Below, in pieces: positions 54,411-63,259 of a stretch of DNA of 64,000 nucleotides. The stretch lies in assembly GCA_035533015.1 (NCBI GenBank), contig DATLUQ010000028.1, positions 45,989 through 109,988 of the forward strand, given 5' to 3'. Below the pieces are notes generated by a model. The model was given only the letters and a program-made list of their open reading frames with translations, ran no database searches and had not been told where the DNA came from. A program made the position numbers and the translations under genes. This DNA is from Gemmatimonadaceae bacterium (GTDB lineage Bacteria > Gemmatimonadota > Gemmatimonadetes > Gemmatimonadales > Gemmatimonadaceae). Every line of letters starts with the position of its first letter. Position 1 is the stretch's first letter.

Positions 54411-56342
54411 ATGGCCACGATCACCTCTCCACGCGCCTATACTCGCCTCACGCAGCCGCTCGTTCGCGAGAACGGCGAGCTTCGCCCCGCCACCTGGGAC
54501 GAGGCACTCGATGCGGCCGCCGAAGGATTCCGCCGGAACATCGAACGGAACGGGCCCGACGCGCTGGGAATCTTCTCGTGCTCCAAGTCCACCAACGAGA
54601 TGAACTTCCTGGCGCAGAAGCTGGCCCGCATCGCCTTCGGTACCAACAACATCGATAGTTGCAACCGAACGTGACACGCACCTAGCGTCGTCGGTCTGGC
54701 GACGGTCTTTGGTGCGGGCGGGGGCACGAGCTCCTACGAAGAGGCGGAGGACACGGAGGTCGTGTTCCTCTGGGGTTCGAACGCGCGCGCTGCCCACCCC
54801 ATCTGGTTCCACCATCTATTGAAAGGAATCCGGAACGGGGCGCGGTTGTACGTGGTCGACCCTCGGCGCACGGAGTCGGCGCAGTGGGCGGACGTGTGGA
54901 TGGGGCTGAACGTGGGCTCGGACATCGCGCTCTCCAACGGCATGGCGCGCGAGATCATCCACGCGGGACTGACGCATGAGTGGTTCATCAAGAATGCCAC
55001 GGAGGGGTTCGAGAAGTACCGCGAGTCGGTCGAACCGTATACGCTGGACTATGTGGAACAGATCACCGGCGTGCCCGCCGACGTGATCCGCGAGGCCGCC
55101 CACGCCTACGCCAAGGCCGAGCGGGCGATGATCTGCTGGACGCTGGGCATCACCGAACACCATGACGCCACCGCCAACGTGCTGGCCCTCATCAACCTGT
55201 CGCTCCTCACCGGCCACGTCGGGCGCTGGGGCTCGGGGTGCAACCCGCTGCGCGGCCAGAACAACGTGCAGGGCGGGGGCGACATGGGTGCGATTCCCAA
55301 CAAGCTCCCCGGCTTCCAGGACATTCTCGACGACGAGGCGCGCACGCGCATCGAGAAGCGCTGGAGCACCACGATCCCGCGGAAATACGGCTGGAATCTC
55401 ACCGAGATGCTGCACGCCATGGATCGGGGCGAGATGACGTCGCTGTTCGTGATCGGCGAGAACCCGGCGCAGTCCGACGCCGACGGGCATCATGTGGAGG
55501 CGCTGCTCCGCGGGCTCGACCACCTCGTGGTGCAGGAGATCTTCCTCACCAAGACGGCGCAGTTGGCCGACGTCGTGCTCCCGGCGAGCGCCAGCTGGTG
55601 CGAGGGCGAGGGCACGGTCACCAACAGCGAGCGCCGCATCCAGCGCGTGCGCAAGGCGGTGGAGCCGCCCGACGGGGCCCGCGACGAACTGTGGATTCTC
55701 TCCGAACTCGCGCGGCGCATGGGCCACGACTGGGGCCAGCCCACGGCGGAGGCCGTGTGGAACGAGGTGCGCGAGGTGGCGCCCGACTTCTGCGGCGGCA
55801 CGAGTTACGCGCGCCTGGAGGCCCTGGGCGGCATCCAGTGGCCGTGCCCCGATGTATCGCATCCGGGCACGAAGTTCCTGCACGGGCGCCTGTGGGAGGA
55901 CCCCCGCGGCGGGCGCGCCGCCCCCTTCTCGGTGGTGGCGCACGAGGGGCCGGTGGAGATGCCGGACCATGAGTATCCGCTAATGCTCACGACGGGTCGG
56001 CGGCTCGAATCGTACAACACCGGCGTCCAGTCGGGGGGCTACGAGTCGCCCCTGCACCTGGGGGAGACGCTCGACCTGTCCCCCGAAGACGCCGCCCGGC
56101 TGGGCATCGCCGACGGCGATCCGGTGCGCGTCACGTCGCGGCGGGGCGGCGTGGTGTCGCCGGCGCGGGTGGACCGCTCGCTGCGGCCCGGGGTGGTGTT
56201 CATGACATTACATTTTCCTGATGAAGTGGCCACGAACCTGCTGACCATCGACGCCTCGGACCTGCGGTCGGGCACGGCCGAGTTCAAGGCGTGCGCCGTG
56301 CGCGTGGAGCCCGCGGACGTGGCGGTGGAGGCCGGCGACTGA
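54411..56342 (+). CDS. fdhA: Formate dehydrogenase catalytic subunit, selenocysteine (TGA 54672-54674)
   Basis: The frame runs from ATG 54411 (AGGAGG at 54393-54398) through an in-frame TGA at 54672-54674 to the stop at 56342. Reading TGA as selenocysteine gives 643 residues with SCNRTU then HAPSVVGLATVFGAG, matching the FdhF active site (NNVDCCARVUHGPSV). GGTCT of a SECIS hairpin lies at the same distance as in Escherichia coli fdhF. The remainder is a molybdopterin oxidoreductase with RGQNNVQGGGDMG and the C-terminal MopB-dinucleotide domain (LMLTTGRRLESYNTGVQSG). It starts after the [4Fe-4S] domain that FdhF has at its N-terminus; that domain is encoded in the gene at 58368. It oxidises formate to CO2. 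It would be annotated as broken or as two ORFs. Confidence 0.93.
54672..54716 (+). promoter_or_regulatory. SECIS element of fdhA (selenocysteine insertion)
   Basis: TGA at 54672-54674 is followed by two nested stems: CGCACC (54677-54682) with GGTGCG (54711-54716), and CGTCGTC (54686-54692) with GGCGACG (54698-54704, one G-U pair), closing on the loop GGTCT (54693-54697). The loop begins at base 22 counted from the T of TGA, and reads GGTCTG, identical in sequence and position to that of E. coli fdhF. SelB should bind here. Confidence 0.9.
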
Positions 56343-58219
56343 TGGACATCCGGCTGCTCGAGGCCGCGCCGACGTCCGAGGAGCGCGGGGCCGTGGACGC
56401 CTGCCTCGGCCCGCCGCGGTCGGCGTGGGACGGCGGCGCGCGCGGCAGCATGCGCGATCGCCACGTGGCCCACGGGGGCCAGTCGATGCGGGACCGGCGC
56501 CATCGGCTGTTGCCCGCGCTGCAGGCGCTGCAGGCGCGCGTGGGCTGGATCAGCGAGGGCGGGTTGGCTTACGTATGCGAGCGGCTGGACGTGCCGCCTG
56601 CGGACGCGTGGGGGGTGGCCACCTTCTATGCGCTGCTCTCCACCACGCCGCGCGCCAAGCGCGTGCTCCACGTGTGCGACGACATCGCGTGCAAGTGCCG
56701 CGGGGCCGATGCGTTGATCGAGGAGTTGGAGCGGAAGGCCGGACCGGCGCACGCGCACGCGCCCGACGCCGACCACGTGCGTTTGGCCGATGACGCGTCG
56801 GTGTGGGTGCGCTCGCCCTGCCTGGGCATGTGCGAACATGGGCCGGCGGCGCTGCTGCAGCAGGGGGGCCTCGCGCCGTCCGAACACCAGGTAGCCGCGC
56901 TGACCGTGGACGCGGCGCTCGAGATGCTGGCCGGCGGAACGGACCAGGTGCCGAGCGTGCCGGCAGCCGTGCCGCGCTGCATCGGCGAGCCGAGATTGCT
57001 CGAGCGCGTCGGCAAGGTGGACCCGACGAGCTTCGCGGCCTATCAGGAGAGCGGCGGCTTCGTGGCGCTGGAGAAGGCGCTTGCCCTGGGCGCGGAGCGC
57101 GTGATCGCCGACGTGATCGCGTCGGGGCTCACGGGGCGGGGCGGCGCGGCGTTCCCGACGGGGAGAAAGTGGGATGCCGTGTCGAAGCAGACGGTCAAGC
57201 CGCACTACCTGATCTGCAACGCCGACGAGTCGGAGCCGGGCACGTTCAAGGACCGTGTGCTGATGGAGCAGGATCCGTTCGCGGTGATCGAGTCGATGAC
57301 CATTGCGGGGTTCGCCACCGGCTGCGAGCGGGGGTTCATCTACATCCGCGGCGAATATCCGCTGGCCACCGAACGGTTGCAGTACGCCATCGACAGCTCG
57401 CGCGCCAAGGGAATGTTGGGCGCGCGCGTGATGGGCTCCGGCGTCCGCTTCGACATCGAGATCCGCCGCGGGGCCGGCGCGTACATCTGCGGCGAGGAGA
57501 CGGCGATCTTCAACTCCATCGAGGGGTTCCGCGGCGAGCCGCGCAACAAGCCGCCCTTCCCGGCCGAGTCCGGCCTGTTCGGATGCCCCACGGTGGTGAA
57601 CAACGTCGAGACGCTGGCCAACGTGCCGGCGATCGTGCTCTCGGGGGGCGAGGCGTTCGCGAAGGTGGGCGGGGGCCAGTCCACGGGCACCAAGCTATTC
57701 TGCGTGAGCGGAAACGTGCGGTTCCCCGGTGTGGTCGAGGTGCCCTTCGGCACCACGTTGCGCGAGGTCCTCGATCTCTGCGGCGGCGTGGCCGGTGGCC
57801 GGAAGTTGCAGGCGGTGCTGTTGGGTGGCGCTGCGGGGGTGTTCGTGCGCGGCGACGAACTGGACCTCCCGCTCACGCTCGAGGGGGCCCGCGCAGCGAA
57901 TGCCACGCTCGGCTCCGGGGTCGTGATCGCGTTCGACGATCGGGTGGACATGCGCGCCGTGGTTCTGCGCATTGCCGCCTTTTTCCGCGACGAGTCGTGC
58001 GGCCAGTGCGTACCCTGTAGGGTGGGCACCGTGCGGCAGGAAGAGGCGCTCCATCGCATTGCGGCGGGCAGGACGATCGGCGGGGTGCGCAGCGAGTTGG
58101 CGTTGCTCGACGAGGTGGGCGTGTCGATGAAGGACGCGTCGATCTGCGGGTTGGGGCAGACCGCGTATTCGGCCGTGGAATCCGCCATCAAGAGGTTGGG
58201 GCTGTATGAGGACGTGTAG
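56342..58219 (+). CDS. Fused NuoE-NuoF-type NADH diaphorase subunit of formate dehydrogenase
   Basis: The ATG overlaps the fdhA stop (TGATG). The N-terminal part (about 1-200) is NuoE-like with the [2Fe-2S] ligands in HVCDDIACKC and SPCLGMCEHGPA. The C-terminal part is NuoF-like: FMN/NADH-binding GLTGRGGAAFPTGRKW and GAGAYICGEETAIF, and the [4Fe-4S] ligands ESCGQCVPCRVG with ICGLGQ. The fusion resembles HoxF of NAD-reducing hydrogenases; in FdsGB-type formate dehydrogenases the two parts are separate. It would pass electrons from formate to NAD+. A 148-nt gap with a lone arm of repeat family F separates it from the next subunit. Confidence 0.94.
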   Translation: MDIRLLEAAPTSEERGAVDACLGPPRSAWDGGARGSMRDRHVAHGGQSMRDRRHRLLPALQALQARVGWISEGGLAYVCERLDVPPADAWGVATFYALLSTTPRAKRVLHVCDDIACKCRGADALIEELERKAGPAHAHAPDADHVRLADDASVWVRSPCLGMCEHGPAALLQQGGLAPSEHQVAALTVDAALEMLAGGTDQVPSVPAAVPRCIGEPRLLERVGKVDPTSFAAYQESGGFVALEKALALGAERVIADVIASGLTGRGGAAFPTGRKWDAVSKQTVKPHYLICNADESEPGTFKDRVLMEQDPFAVIESMTIAGFATGCERGFIYIRGEYPLATERLQYAIDSSRAKGMLGARVMGSGVRFDIEIRRGAGAYICGEETAIFNSIEGFRGEPRNKPPFPAESGLFGCPTVVNNVETLANVPAIVLSGGEAFAKVGGGQSTGTKLFCVSGNVRFPGVVEVPFGTTLREVLDLCGGVAGGRKLQAVLLGGAAGVFVRGDELDLPLTLEGARAANATLGSGVVIAFDDRVDMRAVVLRIAAFFRDESCGQCVPCRVGTVRQEEALHRIAAGRTIGGVRSELALLDEVGVSMKDASICGLGQTAYSAVESAIKRLGLYEDV

Positions 58220-58367
58220 CGCTTGGGGAGAGGAGGAGAGTAGGACGGTGCCTGCGTTCACATCAATCGGTGTTGATCGCGGTTCCGAAGCTGTTGCTGC
58301 TGCTATTGCCGTGGCTGTTGCTGTGTGCTCTGCGGCCACTTCCCTGCGAAGAGGTGTTGCCTGATCA

Positions 58368-59378
58368 ATGACCGGCATCGCTCCAGTACCGCTCGCTCAG
58401 ATCCGCCGGCGCCGCGACGCCGACGTGAAGCGGGTCGGCCTCACCATTGACGGCCGCGAGGTCGTGGTGCCCGAGGGCACGACGATCCTCGCCGCCTGCA
58501 CCCAACTCGGCATCGAGATCCCGACGCTCTGCTTTCTGGAAACGCTGCGGCCCGTGAACGTGTGCCGCATCTGTGTGGTGGAGGTGAAGGGGGCGCGCGT
58601 GCTGGTGCCCAGCTGTTCGCGTGCCGTCGAGGCCGGCATGGAGGTCCAGACCAACTCGCCGCGGGTGCGGCACAGCCGCAAGCTCATCCTCGAGATGCTG
58701 GGGTCGTCGGTGGATCTGTCGCAGACGCCGCAGGTGGCTGAGTGGATGCGGGAGTACGGGGCGAAGCCCGAGCGGTACGGCTCCAAGGCGCCGCCGTCGG
58801 CCGCGGGGGCGCGCGACGCGCTGGTGCCCGGGCACCACGAGCCGCCCGATCCCGCGTACGCGGCCACGGTGGCACAACCGGCCAAGGTGGACAACGATCT
58901 CTACGTGCGCGACTACGCCAAGTGCATTCTCTGCTACAAGTGCGTGGAGGCATGCGGGCCCGAGCATCAAAACACGTTTGCGATCGCCGTGGCGGGGCGC
59001 GGATTCGACGCGCGCATCTCGACCGAGCTGGCCGTGGCGCTGCCGCAGTCGGCGTGCGTCTATTGTGGGAATTGTATAGCCGTCTGTCCCACGGGCGCGC
59101 TGGTGGCGAGGACGGAGTTCGACATGCGGGCCGACGGCACGTGGAACGAGGCCGCGCAGACGTCGGCCGACACCATCTGTCCGTACTGCGGGGTGGGGTG
59201 CACGCTCACCCTGCACGTGCAGGACGGGGAGATCGTGAAGGCCACCAGTCCGCTGGACAACGACGTGACGCTCGGCAATCTGTGCATCAAGGGCCGTTTC
59301 GGGTGGCGGTTCGTGAAGGGTGCCGTGAAGGGAGCGGGCGTCGTGGCGGGGAACGGCAAGGCGCATGGCGGACACTGA
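58368..59378 (+). CDS. Iron-sulfur subunit of formate dehydrogenase, carries the detached FdhF N-terminal cluster
   Basis: Residues about 20-100 form a [2Fe-2S] ferredoxin domain (CFLETLRPVNVCRIC, then VPSC). Two ferredoxin [4Fe-4S] clusters follow (CILCYKCVEACGP and CVYCGNCIAVCPTGA). The C-terminal 80 residues are the molybdopterin [4Fe-4S] domain: ICPYCGVGCTL and LCIKGRFGW, with the electron-relay Lys after the last Cys. That domain is normally the N-terminus of FdhF/FdsA, but here it sits at the end of this 336-residue protein, and the catalytic subunit at 54411 begins where it leaves off. It wires the diaphorase to the catalytic subunit. Its end overlaps the fdhD start. Confidence 0.93.
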   Translation: MTGIAPVPLAQIRRRRDADVKRVGLTIDGREVVVPEGTTILAACTQLGIEIPTLCFLETLRPVNVCRICVVEVKGARVLVPSCSRAVEAGMEVQTNSPRVRHSRKLILEMLGSSVDLSQTPQVAEWMREYGAKPERYGSKAPPSAAGARDALVPGHHEPPDPAYAATVAQPAKVDNDLYVRDYAKCILCYKCVEACGPEHQNTFAIAVAGRGFDARISTELAVALPQSACVYCGNCIAVCPTGALVARTEFDMRADGTWNEAAQTSADTICPYCGVGCTLTLHVQDGEIVKATSPLDNDVTLGNLCIKGRFGWRFVKGAVKGAGVVAGNGKAHGGH

Positions 59379-60234
59379 TCCGAAGGCCGGGCTCGGGCCC
59401 GTTCCGGGGCTCGGGTACGGGCAGGCGGTGAACGTGCGGCGGTTCGTGCGTCTCGGCGAGGATGCCGCGAGCGAGGACCGGGCGCCGGTGGCCGAGGAAG
59501 TGCCCGTGGCGTTCGTGTACACGGGGCGGGCGCATGCCGTGATGATGGCCACGCCCACCGATCTCGAAGACCTGGCCGTCGGGTTCACGTTGAGCGAATT
59601 GATAGTGGCCGAGCGCGGGGAGATCCGCCGGGTGACCGTGGCGCCGCACAGTCGTGGGGTGGAGCTGGCGATCGAGATTCCCGCCGAGGCCGTCGAGCGG
59701 CTGGGCGAGCGGGCGCGGGCGATTTCGGGGCGAACCGGCTGTGGGTTGTGCGGCGTCGAGGCGATCGACGATGCCGTGCGGGCGCCGCGTGTGGTGACCT
59801 CGACGCTCGCCATCGAGTCTGAGGCGTTGTGGAGGGCGGGGGCCGCGCTGGATGCGCGCCAGCCCTTCAACCAGGCCACGCACGCGGTGCACGGAGCGGC
59901 GTGGGCCTCGGCGGACGGCGAGTTGCGCGTGGTGCGCGAGGATGTCGGCCGGCACAACGCGCTGGACAAGGTTCTGGGTGCGCTGGCCCGCGGGGGAATC
60001 GACGCGTCGAGCGGATTCCTGGTCGTGACCAGTCGCGCGAGTTTCGAGCTGGTGCAGAAGGCGGCGGTGTTCGGGGTCCCGCTGTTGGCCGCCGTTTCGC
60101 GTCCTACCGGTCTGGCCGTGCGGCTCGCCGAGATGTGTGGCATGAGTCTCGTCGGGTTGTTGCGCGGGCGGACCGCGAATGTGTATGCCCACCCGGAGCG
60201 TGTGCGCGCTCCCATCACGCAGGAGCAGAGTTGA
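59365..60234 (+). CDS. fdhD: FdhD sulfurtransferase for formate dehydrogenase cofactor
   Basis: FdhD passes sulfur from cysteine desulfurase IscS to the molybdenum cofactor of formate dehydrogenase, which is required for activity. The 289 residues have the FdhD pattern: DLEDLAVGFTLSELIV, the catalytic CxxC in TGCGLCGVEAI, REDVGRHNALDKVLG and the late SRASFELVQKAA. The ATG lies inside the end of the preceding gene (14-nt overlap) and its stop overlaps the start of fhs, so it is coupled on both sides. It supports reading the operon as a functional formate dehydrogenase. Confidence 0.96.
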   Translation: MADTDPKAGLGPVPGLGYGQAVNVRRFVRLGEDAASEDRAPVAEEVPVAFVYTGRAHAVMMATPTDLEDLAVGFTLSELIVAERGEIRRVTVAPHSRGVELAIEIPAEAVERLGERARAISGRTGCGLCGVEAIDDAVRAPRVVTSTLAIESEALWRAGAALDARQPFNQATHAVHGAAWASADGELRVVREDVGRHNALDKVLGALARGGIDASSGFLVVTSRASFELVQKAAVFGVPLLAAVSRPTGLAVRLAEMCGMSLVGLLRGRTANVYAHPERVRAPITQEQS

Positions 60235-61913
60235 CGGTTCCACGAGTTCCCTCCGACATCGAGATCGCGCAGGCCGCGCGGCCGCGTCCCATCGTGGACG
60301 TGGCCGCGGACATCGGCCTGGGCGCGGACGAAATAGATTTATATGGGAAATATAAAGCCAAGCTGCCGCTGGACGTCGCGTCGCGGCCGGTGAAGGGGCG
60401 GCTGGTGTTGGTGACGGCGATCAGCCCGACGCCGGCCGGCGAAGGGAAGAGCACGGTGAGCGTGGGGCTGGCGCAGGCGCTGCGGCGCATCGGCAGCAAC
60501 GCCATTCTCTGCATACGGGAGCCGAGTCTGGGTCCCGTGTTCGGTGTGAAGGGGGGCGCGGCCGGAGGCGGGTATTCGCAAGTGATCCCGATGGAGGACA
60601 TCAACCTCCATTTCACCGGCGATTTCCATGCGATCTCGAGCGCGCATGCGCTCCTGTCGGCGATGCTCGACAACCATCTGCAGCAGGGGAATTCGTTGAA
60701 CATCGAACCCCGGCGGATCAGTTGGCCGCGCACGATCGACATGAACGATCGGGCGCTGCGCAACGCGGTGATCGGACTGGGCGGCATGGGAGAAGGCGTG
60801 GTGCGCGAGGAGCACTGGGTGATCATTCCGGCCAGCGAGATCATGGCGGTCGTGGCATTGTCCACGAGCCGCAAGGATCTGGAGGAGCGGCTCAGGCGGA
60901 TCATCGTGGGTGCCACGGCGGGCAAGGACCGGCAGCCGGTGCGGGCTGGTCAGCTGAACGCGAGTGGGGCGATGGCGATGCTTCTCAAGGACGCCATCCG
61001 GCCGAATCTCGTGCAGACGTTGGAGGGTGGGCCGGCGCTGGTGCACTGCGGGCCGTTCGGCAACATCGCGCACGGGTGCAACAGCATTCTGGCCACGCGG
61101 TCGGCGCTAGCGCTGGGCGACGTGGTGGTGACCGAGGCGGGGTTCGGGTCGGATCTGGGCGCCGAGAAGTTCTTCGACATCAAGTGCCGGTTCGGGGGGT
61201 TGAACCCCGAAGCGGCGGTCCTGGTGGCGACCATCCGTTCGTTGAAGATGCAGGGCGGAATGGACAAGAAGTCGCTGACCAAGGAGGATCTGGGGGCGTT
61301 GGAGCGTGGGCTGCCGCATCTCAAGCACCATCTGGAGAACGTGCGGCAGTTCGGGGTGCCGGTGGTGATCGCGATCAATCGGATCCTGAGCGATACGCCC
61401 GAGGAGTTGCAGATGGTGCACGACTACGCGGCCGGTCTCGGGGCGCGGGTCGTGCTGGCCGACGTGTGGGCGCGGGGTGGGGCGGGCGGGGAGGATCTGG
61501 CCCGGGAGGTGCTGGCCATGCTCGACGAGAAGAGCGCGAAGTACGCGCCGTTGTACGATGCCGCGAAGCCCATTCGCGAGAAGATCGAGACTATCGTGAA
61601 ACGGGTATACGGAGGCGACGGGGTGGACTATGCGCCGGCGGCCGAGCGGGCGATCGACTATCTCGAGTCGATCGGGATGGGTGAGACGCCCGTGTGCATT
61701 GCCAAGACGCAGTATTCCCTCACCGACGATGCGACGAAGCTGTGCAAGCCGACCGGGTTCCGGATCACGATCAACGAGGTGTACGGGAGCGCCGGGGCGG
61801 GGTTCGTGGTGGCCAAGGCGGGGGACATCATGACCATGCCGGGGTTGCCGAAGGTGCCGGCGGCGGAGGGGATGTCGATCAAGGAGAACGGGGAGATCGT
61901 GGGACTGTCGTAG
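60231..61913 (+). CDS. fhs: Formate-tetrahydrofolate ligase
   Basis: Fhs makes 10-formyl-tetrahydrofolate from formate, ATP and tetrahydrofolate. The start is TTG at 60231, overlapping the fdhD stop, with AGGAG at 5 nt. The 560 residues contain the ATP loop TPAGEGKSTVSVGL, EPSLGPVFGVKGGAAGGG and the C-terminal GDIMTMPGLPKVPA, all diagnostic. Placement at the end of the formate dehydrogenase operon gives formate two fates in one transcript. A GC-rich hairpin (61930-61951) and a second one (61988-62013) follow. Confidence 0.97.
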   Translation: MTVPRVPSDIEIAQAARPRPIVDVAADIGLGADEIDLYGKYKAKLPLDVASRPVKGRLVLVTAISPTPAGEGKSTVSVGLAQALRRIGSNAILCIREPSLGPVFGVKGGAAGGGYSQVIPMEDINLHFTGDFHAISSAHALLSAMLDNHLQQGNSLNIEPRRISWPRTIDMNDRALRNAVIGLGGMGEGVVREEHWVIIPASEIMAVVALSTSRKDLEERLRRIIVGATAGKDRQPVRAGQLNASGAMAMLLKDAIRPNLVQTLEGGPALVHCGPFGNIAHGCNSILATRSALALGDVVVTEAGFGSDLGAEKFFDIKCRFGGLNPEAAVLVATIRSLKMQGGMDKKSLTKEDLGALERGLPHLKHHLENVRQFGVPVVIAINRILSDTPEELQMVHDYAAGLGARVVLADVWARGGAGGEDLAREVLAMLDEKSAKYAPLYDAAKPIREKIETIVKRVYGGDGVDYAPAAERAIDYLESIGMGETPVCIAKTQYSLTDDATKLCKPTGFRITINEVYGSAGAGFVVAKAGDIMTMPGLPKVPAAEGMSIKENGEIVGLS

Positions 61914-61929
61914 GCCTGGCGGTCGCCGT

Positions 61930-61951
61930 GGCGGGGGGCTTTGCCCCCGCC
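61930..61951 (+). terminator. GC-rich hairpin after fhs
   Basis: GGCGGGGG and CCCCCGCC are 8-bp complements around a short loop (GCTTTG), 17 nt after the stop. A second stem, ATGCCGG (61988-61994) with CCGGCAT (62007-62013), follows and runs into TGTCGTTT. Either may end the formate operon before intI. Confidence 0.5.
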
Positions 61952-62022
61952 GGGCGACGATCCACTCTTGTGCGCAGTGATTCGATGATGCCGGTTCCGA
62001 AAGGGTCCGGCATTGTCGTTTC

Positions 62023-63033
62023 ATGCCATTGCCGCCGATACCTGCGTCGCACTTGAGCGGCCCGTCGGAACCAGAGCGCCGGTTCCGGTTCATGGAGATC
62101 GTGCGCCGGAAGCTCCGGGAGCGGCGATATAGCCGCCGGACCGAGGAGGCGTACGTGCACTGGATTCGCCGCTACATCGTATTTCACGGGAGGCGGCATC
62201 CAGGGGAACTGGGGCCTGAGGACGTCCGGCGGTTCCTGTCGGACCTGGCCGTGGGCCAGCAGGTGGCGGCGAGCACGCAGAACCAGGCGCTGCAGGCGCT
62301 GTTGTTCCTCTACGGCCAGGTCTTGGGGATGCCCTTGCCGAGGATCGACGGGATCGCGCCGGCGAGGCGGCCGCGGCACGTGCCCGTTGTGTTGTCGCAG
62401 CGGGAAGTGCGTTCGCTGTTTGGACGGTTGCCCGAGCCCGTGCGGCTGTGCGCCATGCTGATGTATGGAAGCGGGCTGCGGGTGGCCGAGTGCGTGGGTC
62501 TGCGGGTGAAGGACGTGGATCTCGATCGCCGGGAGATCGTGGTTCGGGGCGGGAAGGGAAACAAGGACCGTCGGACTCCGTTGGCGGAGACGTGTGTGCC
62601 CGCGCTGGAGCGGCGGTTCAGGGAGGGGTTGGCCGAGTACCGGCGGGATCGGAAGGCGGGTGTGCGGACGACTGGCCTGGCAGCGCCGCTGGCACGGAAG
62701 TACCCGGACGCCGAGACCGGGTGGGGATGGTGGTACGTGTTTCCTGCCGCGCGGACCTTCGTGGACGCCGCCCGGGTGCGGCGGCGACACCACCTGCACG
62801 AGACCGTCGTGCAGCGGGCCGTGAAAAATGCGGTGAACGAATTGGGGCTCACGAAGCGGGTGACCTCGCACTCGCTGCGCCACTCCTTCGCGACCCACCT
62901 GTTGGAGTCCGGGTCGGACATCCGGACTGTGCAGACCCTGCTCGGTCATTCGGACGTGCGGACGACCATGATCTACACGCATGTATTGAACAAGGGTGGG
63001 TTGGGCGTTCGGAGCCCCGCCGACCGGCTGTAG
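62023..63033 (+). CDS. intI: Integron integrase (IntI)
   Basis: A tyrosine recombinase of 336 residues. It begins with an N-terminal SAM-like domain (RRYSRRTEEAYVHWIRRYI). The catalytic Arg is in YGSGLRVAECVGLR; the distal HxxR in SHSLRHSFATHLL, a further His in LLGHSDVRTT and the nucleophile Tyr in TMIYTHV. It carries the insert that sets IntI apart from XerC/D (WWYVFPAARTFVDAARV and RRRHHLHETVVQRAV) and ends in SPADRL like classical IntI proteins. It recombines single-stranded attC hairpins at attI. It is transcribed toward the cassettes, which is opposite to class 1 integrons. Confidence 0.94.
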   Translation: MPLPPIPASHLSGPSEPERRFRFMEIVRRKLRERRYSRRTEEAYVHWIRRYIVFHGRRHPGELGPEDVRRFLSDLAVGQQVAASTQNQALQALLFLYGQVLGMPLPRIDGIAPARRPRHVPVVLSQREVRSLFGRLPEPVRLCAMLMYGSGLRVAECVGLRVKDVDLDRREIVVRGGKGNKDRRTPLAETCVPALERRFREGLAEYRRDRKAGVRTTGLAAPLARKYPDAETGWGWWYVFPAARTFVDAARVRRRHHLHETVVQRAVKNAVNELGLTKRVTSHSLRHSFATHLLESGSDIRTVQTLLGHSDVRTTMIYTHVLNKGGLGVRSPADRL

Positions 63034-63259
63034 ATCCCCTCCGGCCTTGCTCTGCCCGAAACAGTCGACTTCGCACGCTACGCAGCGTGGCCTTGCAGCA
63101 TATCCTCCAGCCGACCGCGCCTTCTAATCCCTCTAATGTGATGTCACGGCAAGAGTTGCCTTGCCACATCGCGAAAATGGCCGCAGAATACACAGCAACG
63201 GGCCGCAGCCTTTCGTGCGGCTTCGCAGCATATCATGACTGCATAATTTGTAGTTAGGA
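63034..63259 (+). other. attI: attI region of the integron
   Basis: The crossover site is GTTAGGA (63253-63259); the join lies after G 63253. The 220 nt upstream have no credible gene. A 10-bp direct repeat GCAGCATATC occurs at 63095-63104 and 63225-63234, an inverted repeat CACGCT/AGCGTG at 63074-63089 and GCCGCA/TGCGGC at 63202-63221; these could be IntI-binding accessory sites. CATAAT at 63242-63247 is a weak -10 for cassette transcription. The exact boundaries of attI are unknown. Confidence 0.7.

Noticed and set aside
54411..54674. Short ORF ending at TGA 54674 as a truncated formate dehydrogenase pseudogene
   Set aside because: The frame continues in the same register with FdhF homology, and a SECIS hairpin follows the TGA at the correct distance, so selenocysteine is the better reading.
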